Origin: an uncultured Bacteroidia bacterium
GTDB taxonomy: Bacteria; Bacteroidota; Bacteroidia; Bacteroidales; UBA932
Reading direction: 5' to 3'
DNA: 64,000 nucleotides
Assembly: GCA_902780455.1 (NCBI GenBank)
Contig: CACZFO010000001.1
Location: forward strand, 62,001 to 126,000
Below are positions 27,391 through 37,418 of this stretch, piece after piece. The notes under the pieces were generated by a model. The model saw only the letters and a list, made by a program, of their open reading frames with translations, did no database searches and was not told the origin of the DNA. A program made the position numbers and the translations under genes. How positions within the stretch are numbered: the first letter of the stretch is position 1; the number at the start of each line of letters is the position of its first letter.

Positions 27391-27445
27391 GACGTTTATT
27401 TTAGTATTTCGATAATCTTTAAAGCAAAAATTTCACCAAACCAAA

Positions 27446-27453
27446 CAAATATA
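27446..27453 (-). promoter_or_regulatory. TAnnTTTG promoter element for the DUF4251/GH20 operon
   Basis: TATATTTG on the minus strand lies 55 bases before the ATG at 27390. Confidence 0.5.
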
Positions 27454-27535
27454 ATGATTTAATCTTTTGAAATAACGGAAAAAGTGGTTAAAATTGTAGA
27501 TGATTTGAAAAACGTAAATAATTAACACAACTCAA

Positions 27536-29485
27536 ATGTCAGATACAAAACTTATATCCAATATTCCTGACGGCCCTCTGTCGGAAAAATGGAAAAAGCG
27601 CAAGGCGGAAATAAAGGTGGTGAGCCCTGCCAACAAGAGAAAACTTGAAATAATAGTTGTTGGAACAGGTCTTGCCGGAGCTTCTGCTGCAGCATCTCTT
27701 GGAGAGATGGGTTATAATGTCAAGATCTTCTGCATCAGCGATTCCCCAAGAAGAGCACATTCCATTGCTGCTCAGGGTGGTATCAATGCAGCAAAGAATT
27801 ATCAGAATGATAACGATTCCATCTACCGTTTGTTCGTTGATACGGTTAAAGGTGGTGACTTCCGCAGCCGCGAGGCAAACGTCTACCGTCTTGCAGAGGT
27901 GAGCAACCTCATCATAGACCAGTGCGTTGCGCAGGGAGTTCCTTTTGCACGTGAGTATGGCGGACTTCTGGCCAACCGTTCATTCGGAGGCGCCCAGGTA
28001 AGCCGTACCTTCTATGCAAGGGGCCAGACCGGACAGCAGCTTCTTCTGGGAGCTTATGCATCGTTGAACAAGGAAATCAAAGCCGGAACCGTAAAGAGCT
28101 ATCCTAGGCATGAGATGCTGGACCTGGTTCTGATCAACGGTCAGGCTAAGGGTATTATCGCACGTAACATCGCTACCGGAGAAATCGAGAGATTCGGAGC
28201 TCATGCAGTGGTAATTGCAACAGGCGGCTACGGAAACGTTTACTTCCTTTCAACCAACGCCATGAACTCCAACGGTTCTGCAGCATGGCAGTGCTACAAG
28301 AAGGGTGCTTTCTTCGGAAACCCTTGCTTTGCACAGATCCACCCGACATGTATTCCTGTTCACGGAACACAGCAGTGCAAGCTCACCCTGATGAGTGAGT
28401 CTCTGAGAAACGACGGCCGTATCTGGGTTCCTAAGAAGAAGGAAGACGTGATGAAGCTCCGCAAGGGTGAGATCAAGGCTTCACAGATTCCTGAAGAGGA
28501 CAGAGACTACTACCTCGAGAGAAGATATCCTGCATTCGGAAACCTTGTTCCTAGAGACATCGCTTCCCGTGCAGCCAAGGAAAGATGCGATGCCGGCTAC
28601 GGTGTAAACGAAACAGGAAAGGCAGTATTCCTCGATTTCAAGACCGCAATCGAGCGCCTTGGAGAAGACAAGATCAGGGAGCGTTACGGCAACCTGTTCC
28701 AGATGTATGAGGAAATCACTGACGTCAACGCCTATAAGGAGCCTATGATGATATACCCTGCCATCCACTACACGATGGGAGGTCTTTGGGTAGACTACGA
28801 CCTGCAGACAACCATCCCTGGTCTGTTTGCAATCGGTGAGGCCAACTTCTCAGACCACGGCGGAAACCGTCTGGGTGCATCAGCCCTCATGCAGGGTCTT
28901 GCAGACGGATACTTCATCCTTCCTTACACCATCGGCGGTTATCTTGCAAAGAAGATCCAGGAGCCAAAGACAGACACCAACGCCCCTGAATTTGCCGAGG
29001 CTGAGAAAGCCGTCAAGGACCGCATTGCCAAGCTGTTCTCAATCAAGGGAAAGAAATCTCCTGATGAGATACACAAGGCACTCGGAAACATCATGTGGGA
29101 ATATGTAGGAATGGGCCGTACAGAAGAAGGTCTGAAGAAGGCTATCGTTGAAATAAAGAAACTCAAGGAAGAGTTCTGGAAAGACGTTTACGTATCAGGC
29201 GAAAACGGCGAGTTCAACCAGGAGCTTGAAAAGGCTCTCAGGCTTGCAGACTTCTTTGAGATCGGCGACCTCATGGCTCGCGATGCCCTCAACCGCAGGG
29301 AAAGCTGTGGAGGACATTTCAGAGAAGAGATGCAGACAGAGGAAGGCGAGGCCAAGAGAGACGACGAGAACTTCATGTATGTTTCTGCATGGGAATACAA
29401 GGGAGAGGACAAGGAGCCTGAACTCCACAAGGAACCTCTTGTATACGAAGGAATCAAAGTAGCAACCAGAAATTATAAAGACTAG
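27536..29485 (+). CDS. sdhA: Succinate dehydrogenase/fumarate reductase flavoprotein subunit
   Basis: 649 aa. The FAD-binding loop [15 protein letters not shown], the FAD-linking histidine in [15 protein letters not shown], the substrate-site HPTCIP region, and the C-terminal [18 protein letters not shown] are those of the long (type B, Bacteroidota/epsilonproteobacterial) flavoprotein. It interconverts fumarate and succinate. In Bacteroidota this is usually fumarate respiration with menaquinol, consistent with menA and mdh in this window. sdhB follows 3 bases after the stop. The membrane cytochrome b gene that normally precedes it is absent here. Confidence 0.95.
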   Translation: MSDTKLISNIPDGPLSEKWKKRKAEIKVVSPANKRKLEIIVVGTGLAGASAAASLGEMGYNVKIFCISDSPRRAHSIAAQGGINAAKNYQNDNDSIYRLFVDTVKGGDFRSREANVYRLAEVSNLIIDQCVAQGVPFAREYGGLLANRSFGGAQVSRTFYARGQTGQQLLLGAYASLNKEIKAGTVKSYPRHEMLDLVLINGQAKGIIARNIATGEIERFGAHAVVIATGGYGNVYFLSTNAMNSNGSAAWQCYKKGAFFGNPCFAQIHPTCIPVHGTQQCKLTLMSESLRNDGRIWVPKKKEDVMKLRKGEIKASQIPEEDRDYYLERRYPAFGNLVPRDIASRAAKERCDAGYGVNETGKAVFLDFKTAIERLGEDKIRERYGNLFQMYEEITDVNAYKEPMMIYPAIHYTMGGLWVDYDLQTTIPGLFAIGEANFSDHGGNRLGASALMQGLADGYFILPYTIGGYLAKKIQEPKTDTNAPEFAEAEKAVKDRIAKLFSIKGKKSPDEIHKALGNIMWEYVGMGRTEEGLKKAIVEIKKLKEEFWKDVYVSGENGEFNQELEKALRLADFFEIGDLMARDALNRRESCGGHFREEMQTEEGEAKRDDENFMYVSAWEYKGEDKEPELHKEPLVYEGIKVATRNYKD

Positions 29486-29488
29486 TCT

Positions 29489-30319
29489 ATGAAATTCAAG
29501 ATAAAAGTTTGGAGACAGAAGAATGCCAAGGCTAAAGGGCATTTTGAGACTTATGACATTGACAACATAAGTCCTGATTCTTCTTTCCTGGAAATGCTGG
29601 ATATTCTCAACGACAAGCTGGTTCACCAGAACTCCGATCCTGTTGCCTTCAGCAAGGGATGCGAAGGCGGAGAGGCTTGCTCAGGCGAGAAATACAAGCA
29701 GGCAAAGGCAGAAGGTAAGGCTCTTCCTATAAGTTTTGACCACGACTGCCGCGAAGGTATCTGCGGAGCATGCTCACTTTATATCAACGGCCGTGCACAC
29801 GGTCCAGAGAACGAGGTAACAACCTGCCAGCTGTTCATGCGTAAGTTCAAGGACGGCAGCACCATTACCATCGAGCCTTGGAGAAGCGCCGCCTTCCCTG
29901 TAATCAAAGACCTCGTAGTAGACCGCAGCGCGCTTGACAAGATCATGCAGGCCGGCGGTTTCGTAGACGTGCGTACAGGAAGTGCCCAGGATGCCAACAA
30001 CATCCTCATTCCAAAGGAAAAGGCAGACGAAAGTATGGACGCAGCAAGCTGCATCGGTTGCGGTGCATGCGTTGCTACCTGCAAGAACGGATCTGCAATG
30101 CTGTTCATCGGAGCAAGGGTAAGTTCACTTGCACTGCTCCCTCAGGGCAAGGTTGAGAGCACAAGAAGGGCTCTGAACATGATTGCCAAGATGGACGAGC
30201 TTGGATTCGGAACCTGCACCAATACCAGAGCCTGTGAAATGGAGTGCCCTAAGCATGTGACAATCAGCCATATTGCAAGACTCAACCGCGAGTTCCTCAA
30301 GGGATGGCTCAAGAAATAG
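29489..30319 (+). CDS. sdhB: Succinate dehydrogenase/fumarate reductase iron-sulfur subunit
   Basis: 276 aa. The N-terminal [2Fe-2S] domain carries [20 protein letters not shown] and a later conserved Cys (TTCQLF). The C-terminal ferredoxin-like domain has [16 protein letters not shown] and [13 protein letters not shown] for the [4Fe-4S] and [3Fe-4S] clusters. It carries electrons between the flavin of SdhA and the quinone-binding membrane subunit. An extra pair of cysteines ([10 protein letters not shown]) before the first cluster is typical of the type B enzymes. A terminator follows. Confidence 0.95.
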   Translation: MKFKIKVWRQKNAKAKGHFETYDIDNISPDSSFLEMLDILNDKLVHQNSDPVAFSKGCEGGEACSGEKYKQAKAEGKALPISFDHDCREGICGACSLYINGRAHGPENEVTTCQLFMRKFKDGSTITIEPWRSAAFPVIKDLVVDRSALDKIMQAGGFVDVRTGSAQDANNILIPKEKADESMDAASCIGCGACVATCKNGSAMLFIGARVSSLALLPQGKVESTRRALNMIAKMDELGFGTCTNTRACEMECPKHVTISHIARLNREFLKGWLKK

Positions 30320-30341
30320 GCACAGGAGATGTTTAAAACAG

Positions 30342-30376
30342 AAGGGATGGCAAGACGGCCATCCCTTTTTTATTTT
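30342..30376 (+). terminator. Rho-independent terminator after sdhB
   Basis: A 10-bp stem (AAGGGATGGC / GCCATCCCTT) with a 6-base loop and a T-rich tail stands between sdhB and the convergent hflX. Confidence 0.87.
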
Positions 30377-30396
30377 ACAAAAACGAAATCAAAAGA

Positions 30397-31635
30397 TTAC
30401 ACCACCTCCAGGTCGTCAAAGTTCTGCCAGAGAAAACCGGTGAAAGGATACCTTCCGCGGATGGTTTCTCCAACCATCTTGTAGAGATCGTTGCGGAGTT
30501 TGTCAATCCCTTTCTTTTCTTTTGCTGAAATGAAGATTGCAGGTGAATTTTCCTTTGCGACCCATGATTCCTCAAGCTGACGGAGGGATATATTTCCAGG
30601 GCGGTCTTCGCTGAGGTCGAACTCACTCTTCGGAGTGAACTTATATGCGTCTATCTTGTTGAAAACCATGAAGACAGGCTTGTTTGCAGCACCTATCTCC
30701 TCAAGAGTCTTCTTTACAACCTTTATCTGGTCTTCAAAATTAGGATGGCTTACGTCAACGACATGGAGAAGGATATCAGCCTCCCTTACCTCGTCCAACG
30801 TGCTCTTGAAAGATTCCACAAGCTGGTGCGGAAGCTTCCTTATGAATCCTACGGTATCGCTCAGAAGGAAAGGCGTATTGTCTATGACCACCTTCCTTAC
30901 GGTGGTGTCAAGGGTTGCAAAAAGTTTGTTCTCTGCAAAGACGTTGCTCTTTGAAAGCAGGTTCATTATGGTACTCTTTCCCACATTTGTGTAACCAACC
31001 AGTGAGACCCTCACCATGCTCCCGCGGTGGCTTCTCTGGGTGGCCATCTGACGGTCTATCTTCTTGAGCTGGTCCTTGAGCTGGCTGATCTTGTCCATCA
31101 CTATTCGGCGGTCTGTCTCCAACTGTTTTTCTCCAGCGCCGCCCCTTGTTCCGCGACCTCCTCTCTGCCTTTCAAGATGGCTCCACATTCCCGTAAGCCT
31201 TGGCAGTATGTACTGGTAGCGTGCCAGCTGCACCTGTGTCTTTGCATAGGCTGTCTGGGCCCTCATCGCGAATATATCCAGGATAAGGGAGGTTCTGTCA
31301 AGGATGGAACAGTTCAATTCCTTTTCAAGATTCCTTACCTGGGCACCGGAAAGCTCGTCGTCAAAAACAGCCAGATGAATGTCGTTCTCAGCGATGTAAT
31401 CTTTGATATCCTGCAACTTTCCCTTGCCTACATATGTGCTGGAATTAGGCTTGTCTATCCTTTGAAGGAATCTTTTTACACCTTCTATGGATGCCGTCAT
31501 GGCCAGAAACTCCAGTTCGTCCAGATATTCGTTTGCCTGCAGTTCGGTTATGTCAGGGGTGACGGCACTTATAAGTACCGCCCTTTCCATCTTGCTTTCT
31601 TGTTTGTTTTGCACCTGGGTGCCCTTCTCCGTCAT
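30397..31635 (-). CDS. hflX: GTPase HflX
   Basis: 412 aa. The N-terminal HflX domain has STYVGKGKLQDIKDYI and FDDELSGAQVRNLEKEL. Next comes the glycine-rich linker with GGRGTRGGAGEKQLETDRR. The G domain follows with G1 GYTNVGKST, G3 DTVGFI and G4 NKID. HflX binds the 50S subunit and rescues or splits stalled ribosomes under stress. ATG 31635 is used; a later in-frame ATG (KMERAV) is possible. No clear TAnnTTTG box was found in front, only a 7-of-8 match. Confidence 0.95.
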   Translation of the reverse strand: MTEKGTQVQNKQESKMERAVLISAVTPDITELQANEYLDELEFLAMTASIEGVKRFLQRIDKPNSSTYVGKGKLQDIKDYIAENDIHLAVFDDELSGAQVRNLEKELNCSILDRTSLILDIFAMRAQTAYAKTQVQLARYQYILPRLTGMWSHLERQRGGRGTRGGAGEKQLETDRRIVMDKISQLKDQLKKIDRQMATQRSHRGSMVRVSLVGYTNVGKSTIMNLLSKSNVFAENKLFATLDTTVRKVVIDNTPFLLSDTVGFIRKLPHQLVESFKSTLDEVREADILLHVVDVSHPNFEDQIKVVKKTLEEIGAANKPVFMVFNKIDAYKFTPKSEFDLSEDRPGNISLRQLEESWVAKENSPAIFISAKEKKGIDKLRNDLYKMVGETIRGRYPFTGFLWQNFDDLEVV

Positions 31636-31740
31636 ATATCTCCGGCTTTTAAACGGCGCAAGTTACTTATTTTTCGCAACGTGGCAGACCGCTTGCCCAG
31701 AATCTTGGTCGGGGATAATTCAAAATAGTTGTAAAAAGAT

Positions 31741-31748
31741 TAAATTTG
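31741..31748 (+). promoter_or_regulatory. TAnnTTTG promoter element for the P1 peptidase gene
   Basis: TAAATTTG, 20 bases before the ATG at 31769. Confidence 0.6.
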
Positions 31749-31768
31749 AGAGGTAAAACACTCTTATT

Positions 31769-32929
31769 ATGGTAAAGAAATATTTGGTATTGTTTTTAAC
31801 ATTAGCTTTCGTCATGGGTATAACAGCAACTTCTTCTGCCCAGAAGAAAAGGATGAGAGACTACGGTCTTTCCTACGGAATATTCAAAACCGGAAAATAT
31901 AACGCAATCACTGATGTTTCCGGAGTGACGGTCGGTCAGGTTACCCTCAACCAGGGCGACGACATGCGTACCGGAGTTACGGCTATCATTCCTCATCAGG
32001 GAAACATATTCCGCAAGAAAGTTCCTGCTGCAATTTATCTTGGCAACGGTTTTGGAAAACTGGCCGGTTACAGCCAGGTGAAGGAACTCGGCAACATAGA
32101 AACCCCGATTGTGCTTACCAACACGCTCAACATAGCATCAGGACTTGACGGTCTTATCACATATACTATAAACCAGCCTGGAAATGAAAATGTAAGAAGC
32201 GTGAACGCCATCGTAGGAGAAACCAATGACGGAGGGCTCAACAACATCAGGGCAAGATATGTAAAGCCTGAACATGTGCTTCAGGCACTCTCCCAGGCAA
32301 AGGGCGGTCCGGTAGAAGAGGGCTGCGTCGGAGCCGGAACCGGAACCATCTGCTTCAGCTGGAAGGGAGGAATCGGAACTTCATCAAGGGTTATTCCGGA
32401 GAATCTTGGGGGATATACAGTAGGAGTGCTTGTACAGACCAACTACGGCGGAATCCTTGAAATCTGCGGAGTTGAGGTAGGACGTAAACTCAACGATTAT
32501 TCTTTCCGAAAGAGCGTTGAGGCTGAGGCCAGGAAAGAAGAAGCCAAGAAGGGCGACGGTTCATGCATGATCGTTGTGGCAACCGATGCCCCTGTTGATG
32601 CAAGGCAGCTTGAGAGAATGGCCAAGAGGGCTTTCATGGCCCTGGCAAAAACCGGCAGCTTTGCCTCCAACGGCAGCGGAGATTATGTAATAGCTTTCTC
32701 AGTATGTCCGGATAACCTTGTCGAGGGAGAAGAAACACACATTACCAAGGTTCTTGACAATGACCAGATGTCACCGATGTTCGAAGCTACGGTTGAAGCA
32801 ACTGCAGAAGCTTTGTGGAACAGCCTGTTTGCAGCCAAGACCACCAAGGGTGTCGGCGGCAATGTGGTAGAGGAACTTCCGGTTGAGAAAGTAGTCAAGA
32901 TGATAAAGAAGGAAAAGGGAATAAAATAG
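31769..32929 (+). CDS. Exported P1 family (DmpA-like) aminopeptidase
   Basis: 386 aa with a signal peptide (1-24, SSAQ end). The body matches the DmpA/S58 fold: RMRDYGLSYGIFKTGKYNAITDV with ITDVSGVTVGQVTL, the VGETNDGGLNN region, and the self-cleavage and nucleophile site GDGS-CMIVVATDAP. By family knowledge the chain cuts itself before that Ser, which becomes the N-terminal nucleophile of the beta subunit. These enzymes remove N-terminal residues from peptides, some with D-amino acids or beta-peptides. It stands alone between a promoter and a bidirectional terminator. Confidence 0.88.
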   Translation: MVKKYLVLFLTLAFVMGITATSSAQKKRMRDYGLSYGIFKTGKYNAITDVSGVTVGQVTLNQGDDMRTGVTAIIPHQGNIFRKKVPAAIYLGNGFGKLAGYSQVKELGNIETPIVLTNTLNIASGLDGLITYTINQPGNENVRSVNAIVGETNDGGLNNIRARYVKPEHVLQALSQAKGGPVEEGCVGAGTGTICFSWKGGIGTSSRVIPENLGGYTVGVLVQTNYGGILEICGVEVGRKLNDYSFRKSVEAEARKEEAKKGDGSCMIVVATDAPVDARQLERMAKRAFMALAKTGSFASNGSGDYVIAFSVCPDNLVEGEETHITKVLDNDQMSPMFEATVEATAEALWNSLFAAKTTKGVGGNVVEELPVEKVVKMIKKEKGIK

Positions 32930-32950
32930 ATTCCATGTCGATGAGTAAAA

Positions 32951-32980
32951 AAAAAGAGACCTTTTCAGGCCTCTTTTTTT
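32951..32980. terminator. Bidirectional terminator between the P1 peptidase and tonB genes
   Basis: AAAAAGAGACC pairs with GGCCTCTTTTT (one mismatch) around a short loop, with A-rich sequence before and T-rich after. It can act on both convergent transcripts. Confidence 0.75.
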
Positions 32981-32993
32981 CTTGTTCCAGAGA

Positions 32994-33686
32994 TTAGTTC
33001 AGCTGGAAGATGATAGGGAAGGTATACTTTACCTTTGCAGGTTTACCTCTCTGCTTTCCAGGAGACCATTTAGGAGACTTCTGGATAACTTTTACTGCTG
33101 CGTTGTCAAGTGAAGAGTCAACGCCTCTGAGAACCTTTACGTCCTTTACGCTACCGTCCTTGTCGATTGTAAACTGTACGGTAACACGGCCGGAGATACC
33201 ATTTTCCTTTGCAATTTCAGGATATTCAATGTTGTCGTAAACCCATTTTGTAAATGCGTTTGCATCCTTGCCCTGGAATGTAGGCTTTTCCTCAATGATG
33301 GCAAAAGGAATTTCTTCCTCAACTTCTACCTCTTCCTCTACAGGCTTAGCCTCTACGTAAGGCTTGATCTCGATCTTCTGGTCAGAGTCATCTGTACTGA
33401 TGAAGTCTGTTTCTACCTTCACGTCGTTTTCAACGATCTGGAGTTCCTCAGTCATTACAGGCTCTCTGATCTGCTCTGGAGGTGGTGGAGGGGTCTCCTG
33501 GGTGATAGGAGCCTGCTCGTCCTCTATAGCTACGGCAGGGCCCGTAACCAGAGTGGCGGTTTCCTTATCGTGTGTGGTCCATTCAAACAGAACGAGCACC
33601 AGTAACAGTGACACGATAAGTCCGATCTCACGGAACAAGGTCTTCTTGTTCTCGAGGTTGGCTTTAGGGGATTTCTTAATTTCCAT
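32994..33686 (-). CDS. Energy transducer TonB
   Basis: 230 aa. A short cytoplasmic start, one membrane helix (about 22-40, EIGLIVSLLLVLVLFEW), a Pro/Glu-rich periplasmic spacer (TPPPPPEQ and VEEEVEVEEEIP), and a C-terminal TonB domain (about 140-230) with ISGRVTVQFTIDKDGSVKDV and WSPGKQRGKPAKVKYTFPI. TonB passes the energy of the ExbBD motor to outer membrane receptors. No exbB or exbD lies nearby. It is 13 bases downstream of mdh on the same strand, so it may be cotranscribed with it. Confidence 0.92.
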   Translation of the reverse strand: MEIKKSPKANLENKKTLFREIGLIVSLLLVLVLFEWTTHDKETATLVTGPAVAIEDEQAPITQETPPPPPEQIREPVMTEELQIVENDVKVETDFISTDDSDQKIEIKPYVEAKPVEEEVEVEEEIPFAIIEEKPTFQGKDANAFTKWVYDNIEYPEIAKENGISGRVTVQFTIDKDGSVKDVKVLRGVDSSLDNAAVKVIQKSPKWSPGKQRGKPAKVKYTFPIIFQLN

Positions 33687-33699
33687 ATAGCTTGATTTA

Positions 33700-34641
33700 T
33701 TAGATTATATTCTGCTCTTTAAGAACGTTGGCGGTATTCCTGGTAGCATCTGCGCTGGCCTTGAAGAGAGCCTTTTCTTCATCGTTGAGCTCGAGTTCAA
33801 CAATCTTCTCCCAACCGTTCTTTCCTATGATTGCAGGAACGCCGATGCAGATGTCGTTCTCTCCGTACTCGCCTTCCAGATAGCAGCAGCAAGGAATCAT
33901 CTTCCTCTCGTTCATCACGATGGACTTAGCCATTGTGGCTGCACTCATACCTGGAGCGTACCATGCGCTGGTTCCGAGGAGTTTGGTCAGGGTAGCACCG
34001 CCAACCATGGTGTCTGCTACAACCTTGTCGCATACTTCCTTGCTCAGGAGCTTGGTAACAGGAATTCCCTTGTAGGTTGCAAAGCGGATCAGAGGAATCA
34101 TGGTCTTGTCTCCGTGACCTCCGATAACCATGCACTCGATATCGCTTACAGGAACGTTCAGGGCCTGGGCGAGATAGTAGGTGAAACGGCTTGAATCAAG
34201 CTGTCCGCCCATTCCTACAACCTGGTGCTTAGGAAGGTTGTTCTTCTTGAGTGTGAGGTAGGTCATAGGGTCCATAGGGTTGGCGATAACCATGATGACA
34301 GCCTTAGGAGAGAATTTGAGAACGTTCTCGGTAACGCCGGAAACGATCTTTGAATTTACTCCGATAAGTTCCTCCCTGGTCATGCCCGGCTTTCTTGGAA
34401 CACCTGAAGTGATGATTACTACGTCTGAATCTGCGGTTTTGGAATAATCGTTGGTTACTCCTGTTATTTTTGTGTTTGTTCCGTATTGCTTAGCAGCCTG
34501 CATCATATCCATAGCCTTTCCTTCAGAAATGCCCTCTTTGATATCCAACAGTACGATTTCTGAACAGAAATTGAGGTGAAGCATTGCTTCTACGCATGAG
34601 GCGCCTACATTACCGGCACCAATGACAGATACTTTAGCCAT
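33700..34641 (-). CDS. mdh: Malate dehydrogenase
   Basis: 313 aa of the LDH-like MDH type. NAD-binding VSVIGAGNVGASC is at the N-terminus. VPRKPGMTREELIGVNS carries the Arg residues that select malate, and the catalytic His lies in IGGHGDKTMIPL. It interconverts malate and oxaloacetate with NAD and would feed the reductive branch leading to fumarate and SdhAB. Divergent from ybeY, with overlapping promoter boxes in the 85-base gap. Confidence 0.95.
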   Translation of the reverse strand: MAKVSVIGAGNVGASCVEAMLHLNFCSEIVLLDIKEGISEGKAMDMMQAAKQYGTNTKITGVTNDYSKTADSDVVIITSGVPRKPGMTREELIGVNSKIVSGVTENVLKFSPKAVIMVIANPMDPMTYLTLKKNNLPKHQVVGMGGQLDSSRFTYYLAQALNVPVSDIECMVIGGHGDKTMIPLIRFATYKGIPVTKLLSKEVCDKVVADTMVGGATLTKLLGTSAWYAPGMSAATMAKSIVMNERKMIPCCCYLEGEYGENDICIGVPAIIGKNGWEKIVELELNDEEKALFKASADATRNTANVLKEQNII

Positions 34642-34658
34642 AAACTCTTTTTTTTAGA

Positions 34659-34666
34659 TAAATTTG
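34659..34666 (+). promoter_or_regulatory. TAnnTTTG promoter element for ybeY-mnmG
   Basis: TAAATTTGCA on the plus strand, 60 bases before the ybeY ATG. Confidence 0.55.
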
Positions 34667-34672
34667 CAGTTA

Positions 34673-34680
34673 CAAAGTTA
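34673..34680 (-). promoter_or_regulatory. TAnnTTTG promoter element for mdh
   Basis: TAACTTTG on the minus strand, 31 bases before the mdh ATG. It lies only 6 bases from the opposing ybeY element, so the two promoters probably compete. Confidence 0.5.
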
Positions 34681-34726
34681 TTACATTGTAAAAATCAGAC
34701 AAGTAATCATTATCAATAAAATATCA

Positions 34727-35194
34727 ATGTTGCATTTTACGGACCAGGACGTCAACAGCCGTCTGAGAGGTAAGGCGATTATCCGCAAATGGATATCCAA
34801 AGTGTTGAAAACCAGGGGATACGCTCAGGGAGAGATCAATATAATATTCTGTTCGGACGAGTATCTTCTCAATATCAACAAAACAGCTTTAGGCCACGAT
34901 TACTATACAGACATCATTACCTTTGATTACAACCAGGGTAACATTGTAAGCGGAGACCTCTTCATCAGCCTTGATACGGTTCTGGCAAATTCAATCACTT
35001 ATCGCCAGATGTTCAAGCCCGCCTTCAAGTGCGAACTTCTTAGAGTAATCATACATGGAATACTTCACCTGAGCGGAGAAGATGACACGACCCCTTATCT
35101 CCAGAAGAAGATGAGACACGCCGAGAACGTTTGCCTGAAGATGCTCCTCAGCGATTTTGACATTGACACAATATCTGCCCCCTACAAGTCATGA
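34727..35194 (+). CDS. ybeY: rRNA maturation endoribonuclease YbeY
   Basis: 155 aa from ATG 34727. A frame open from 34664 begins with TTG inside the promoter region and is not used. The zinc-binding signature is clear: [11 protein letters not shown], with the preceding YTDIITFDY and GDLFIS strands. YbeY processes the 3' end of 16S rRNA and takes part in ribosome quality control. Its TGA overlaps the mnmG ATG (ATGA, 35191-35194), so the two are translationally coupled. Confidence 0.93.
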   Translation: MLHFTDQDVNSRLRGKAIIRKWISKVLKTRGYAQGEINIIFCSDEYLLNINKTALGHDYYTDIITFDYNQGNIVSGDLFISLDTVLANSITYRQMFKPAFKCELLRVIIHGILHLSGEDDTTPYLQKKMRHAENVCLKMLLSDFDIDTISAPYKS

Positions 35195-37200
35195 CAAGAA
35201 AGTATGACGTAATAGTGATAGGCGGAGGCCATGCCGGATGCGAGGCCGCATTCTCATCAGCCAGAATGGGATGCAATACCCTGCTTATCACGATGGATAT
35301 GAACAAGTTAGCCCAGATGTCTTGCAACCCGGCTGTTGGTGGAATTGCTAAAGGCCAGATAGTCAGGGAAATAGATGCACTTGGCGGCGGAATGGGTCTG
35401 GTCACCGATGCTTCTACCATCCAGTTCAGGATGCTCAATGAGTCAAAGGGTCCGGCAGTATGGAGCCCGAGGGCCCAGTGTGACCGCCAGTTTTTTATCC
35501 TTAACTGGAGATATCTTCTGGAGCATGCTCACAATCTCCATATATGGCAGGATACGGTTGACGATCTGGTCATTGATACTTACAAGAGAACCATTAAAGG
35601 CTACAATCATGTGGTCAGGGGCGTGAAGACTTCAATGGGTGCAGAGTTTTCTGCCTCCAAGGTCATTCTCACGGCAGGAACCTTCCTCAACGGAAAACTT
35701 TTCATAGGCCGCAATTCAGCAGAAGGAGGCAGGATCGGTGAACCCCCGTCTCTTTCCCTGACGGAAAAACTTTCCTGTTTCGGAATAACAAGCGGCAGGA
35801 TGAAGACCGGAACTCCGCCAAGGATAGACATCAAGTCTGTAGATACATCCCGCCTTGAAGTGCAGCCGGGGAGTTTGAATCCGGGCAGGTTCTCTTTCCT
35901 GAACGTTCCGTCTTCTGTTCAGACCAACATAGATCAGAAATGCTGTTATCTTGTACATACGAACAAAAAAGTTCATTCCGAGCTAAAGAAGGGATTCAAG
36001 GATTCTCCACTTTTTTCAGGAAAGATTTCAGGAATAGGACCAAGATATTGCCCGAGCATAGAAGACAAGCTCCGCACGTTCTCAGACAAAGACCAACACC
36101 TGCTTTTCCTGGAGCCTGAAGGATGGAATACAAACGAGTATTACCTCCAGGGTTTTTCTTCCTCCCTTCCTATGGATGTCCAGATTAAAGCCCTTCATAA
36201 TATCGAGGGTCTTGAGGAATGCGAGATTTTCCGTCCGGCATACGCGGTGGAATACGATTATTTTCCACCAACCCAGCTTTGGCACAGCTTGGAATCCAAA
36301 CAGGTTTCCGGACTATATTTTGCCGGTCAGGTAAACGGTACAACCGGCTACGAAGAAGCTGCCGCCCAGGGCTTGATGGCGGGAATCAACGCCAGCCTTG
36401 CTATTCAAAAAAGAGATCCGCTTGTGCTAAGGCGGAATCAGTCATACATAGGCGTTCTGATAGATGACCTTATAACTAAGGGAGTTGACGAGCCGTACCG
36501 TATGTTCACCTCAAGGGCAGAATACAGGATTCTTCTCAGGCAGGACAATGCAGACCTCAGACTTACTGGAATCGGTTATGAAATTGGCCTGGCATCTGAA
36601 CACAGAATGAATCTTGTGAAGGACAAATACTCTGCGATAAACAAAGCTGTTTCCATTCTGGATGAGGATACAATATCTCCTCAGGCTTTTAATTCCAGTT
36701 TCAAAGACGTTACCTCGCAGATAGCAGAAGGAAAGAAGGCTTCTGCTCTCATTATGCGTCCAGATGTTTTCCTGAGGGATATTCTTGGAATTGTTCCTCG
36801 TGGAACAACTATTTTGGACAACCTTAAAAACCTTGAATCATCCTATCCCGAGACAGATTCTGCAGACGGAATCACTCTTCCTTTCCGCCCGTCCGGTTTT
36901 ACTTGCACGCGGAAAGATTCTTACAGAAACTCTCTTTCAGATCAGATTCTGACAGATGCAGAAACTGCAATCAAATACAGGGGATATGTTCAGAGGGAAC
37001 AGGCTGCTGCAGACAGGATGGCTCGCCTGGAAGAACTTAAGATTCCACAAGGCTTTGATTTTATGAAAGTTACATCTATTTCGATGGAGGGCAGGCTCAA
37101 GTTGATGAAGTATAAGCCGCAGACGATTGCACAGGCATCCAGGATATCTGGAGTTTCACCTGCCGATATTTCTGTTCTTTTAGTCTATTTTGGCCGCTGA
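35191..37200 (+). CDS. mnmG: tRNA uridine-5-carboxymethylaminomethyl modification enzyme MnmG
   Basis: 669 aa, somewhat longer than the roughly 630 aa typical of the family. FAD-binding [21 protein letters not shown], then [21 protein letters not shown] and the second family block [17 protein letters not shown]. With MnmE it installs the cmnm5 group on wobble uridine 34 of several tRNAs using FAD and folate. Coupled to ybeY upstream. A 14-bp palindrome resembling a parS site lies within its codons at 36793-36806 and recurs just downstream of the gene. Confidence 0.96.
   Translation: MTRKYDVIVIGGGHAGCEAAFSSARMGCNTLLITMDMNKLAQMSCNPAVGGIAKGQIVREIDALGGGMGLVTDASTIQFRMLNESKGPAVWSPRAQCDRQFFILNWRYLLEHAHNLHIWQDTVDDLVIDTYKRTIKGYNHVVRGVKTSMGAEFSASKVILTAGTFLNGKLFIGRNSAEGGRIGEPPSLSLTEKLSCFGITSGRMKTGTPPRIDIKSVDTSRLEVQPGSLNPGRFSFLNVPSSVQTNIDQKCCYLVHTNKKVHSELKKGFKDSPLFSGKISGIGPRYCPSIEDKLRTFSDKDQHLLFLEPEGWNTNEYYLQGFSSSLPMDVQIKALHNIEGLEECEIFRPAYAVEYDYFPPTQLWHSLESKQVSGLYFAGQVNGTTGYEEAAAQGLMAGINASLAIQKRDPLVLRRNQSYIGVLIDDLITKGVDEPYRMFTSRAEYRILLRQDNADLRLTGIGYEIGLASEHRMNLVKDKYSAINKAVSILDEDTISPQAFNSSFKDVTSQIAEGKKASALIMRPDVFLRDILGIVPRGTTILDNLKNLESSYPETDSADGITLPFRPSGFTCTRKDSYRNSLSDQILTDAETAIKYRGYVQREQAAADRMARLEELKIPQGFDFMKVTSISMEGRLKLMKYKPQTIAQASRISGVSPADISVLLVYFGR
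36791..36808. promoter_or_regulatory. parS-like palindrome inside mnmG
   Basis: TTGTTCCTCGTGGAACAA has 7-bp inverted arms (TTGTTCC / GGAACAA). It differs by one central base from the parS form TGTTCCACGTGGAACA. The 14-base core recurs exactly at 37405-37418. Confidence 0.4.
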
Positions 37201-37270
37201 AAAGCTTAATGTTTCACGTTTGTTAAATAGAATAAAACAGCTTATTAATAAATATTTAACAGAATTTATT

Positions 37271-37285
37271 TAAAGTAATACTTTA
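37271..37285. repeat. 15-bp palindrome, copy 1
   Basis: TAAAGTAATACTTTA is a perfect 7-1-7 inverted repeat. An identical copy starts 72 bases further on. The form is that of a protein-binding operator. Confidence 0.6.
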
Positions 37286-37342
37286 TAGTTAAAAAATACC
37301 ACAAAAATGTCTTTTAAGTGAGCTTTAAAATACCGGGTTTCA

Positions 37343-37357
37343 TAAAGTAATACTTTA
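37343..37357. repeat. 15-bp palindrome, copy 2
   Basis: Identical to the site at 37271-37285, in the same orientation. Confidence 0.6.
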
Positions 37358-37404
37358 ATTAAAATACATTAAATATTTGATATAAATAAAAATAGACTAA
37401 AAAT

Positions 37405-37418
37405 GTTCCTCGTGGAAC
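37405..37418. promoter_or_regulatory. parS-like palindrome in the mnmG downstream gap
   Basis: GTTCCTCGTGGAAC is identical to the 14-base core within mnmG, 612 bases upstream. It is one base from the GTTCCACGTGGAAC form of parS. Confidence 0.4.
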
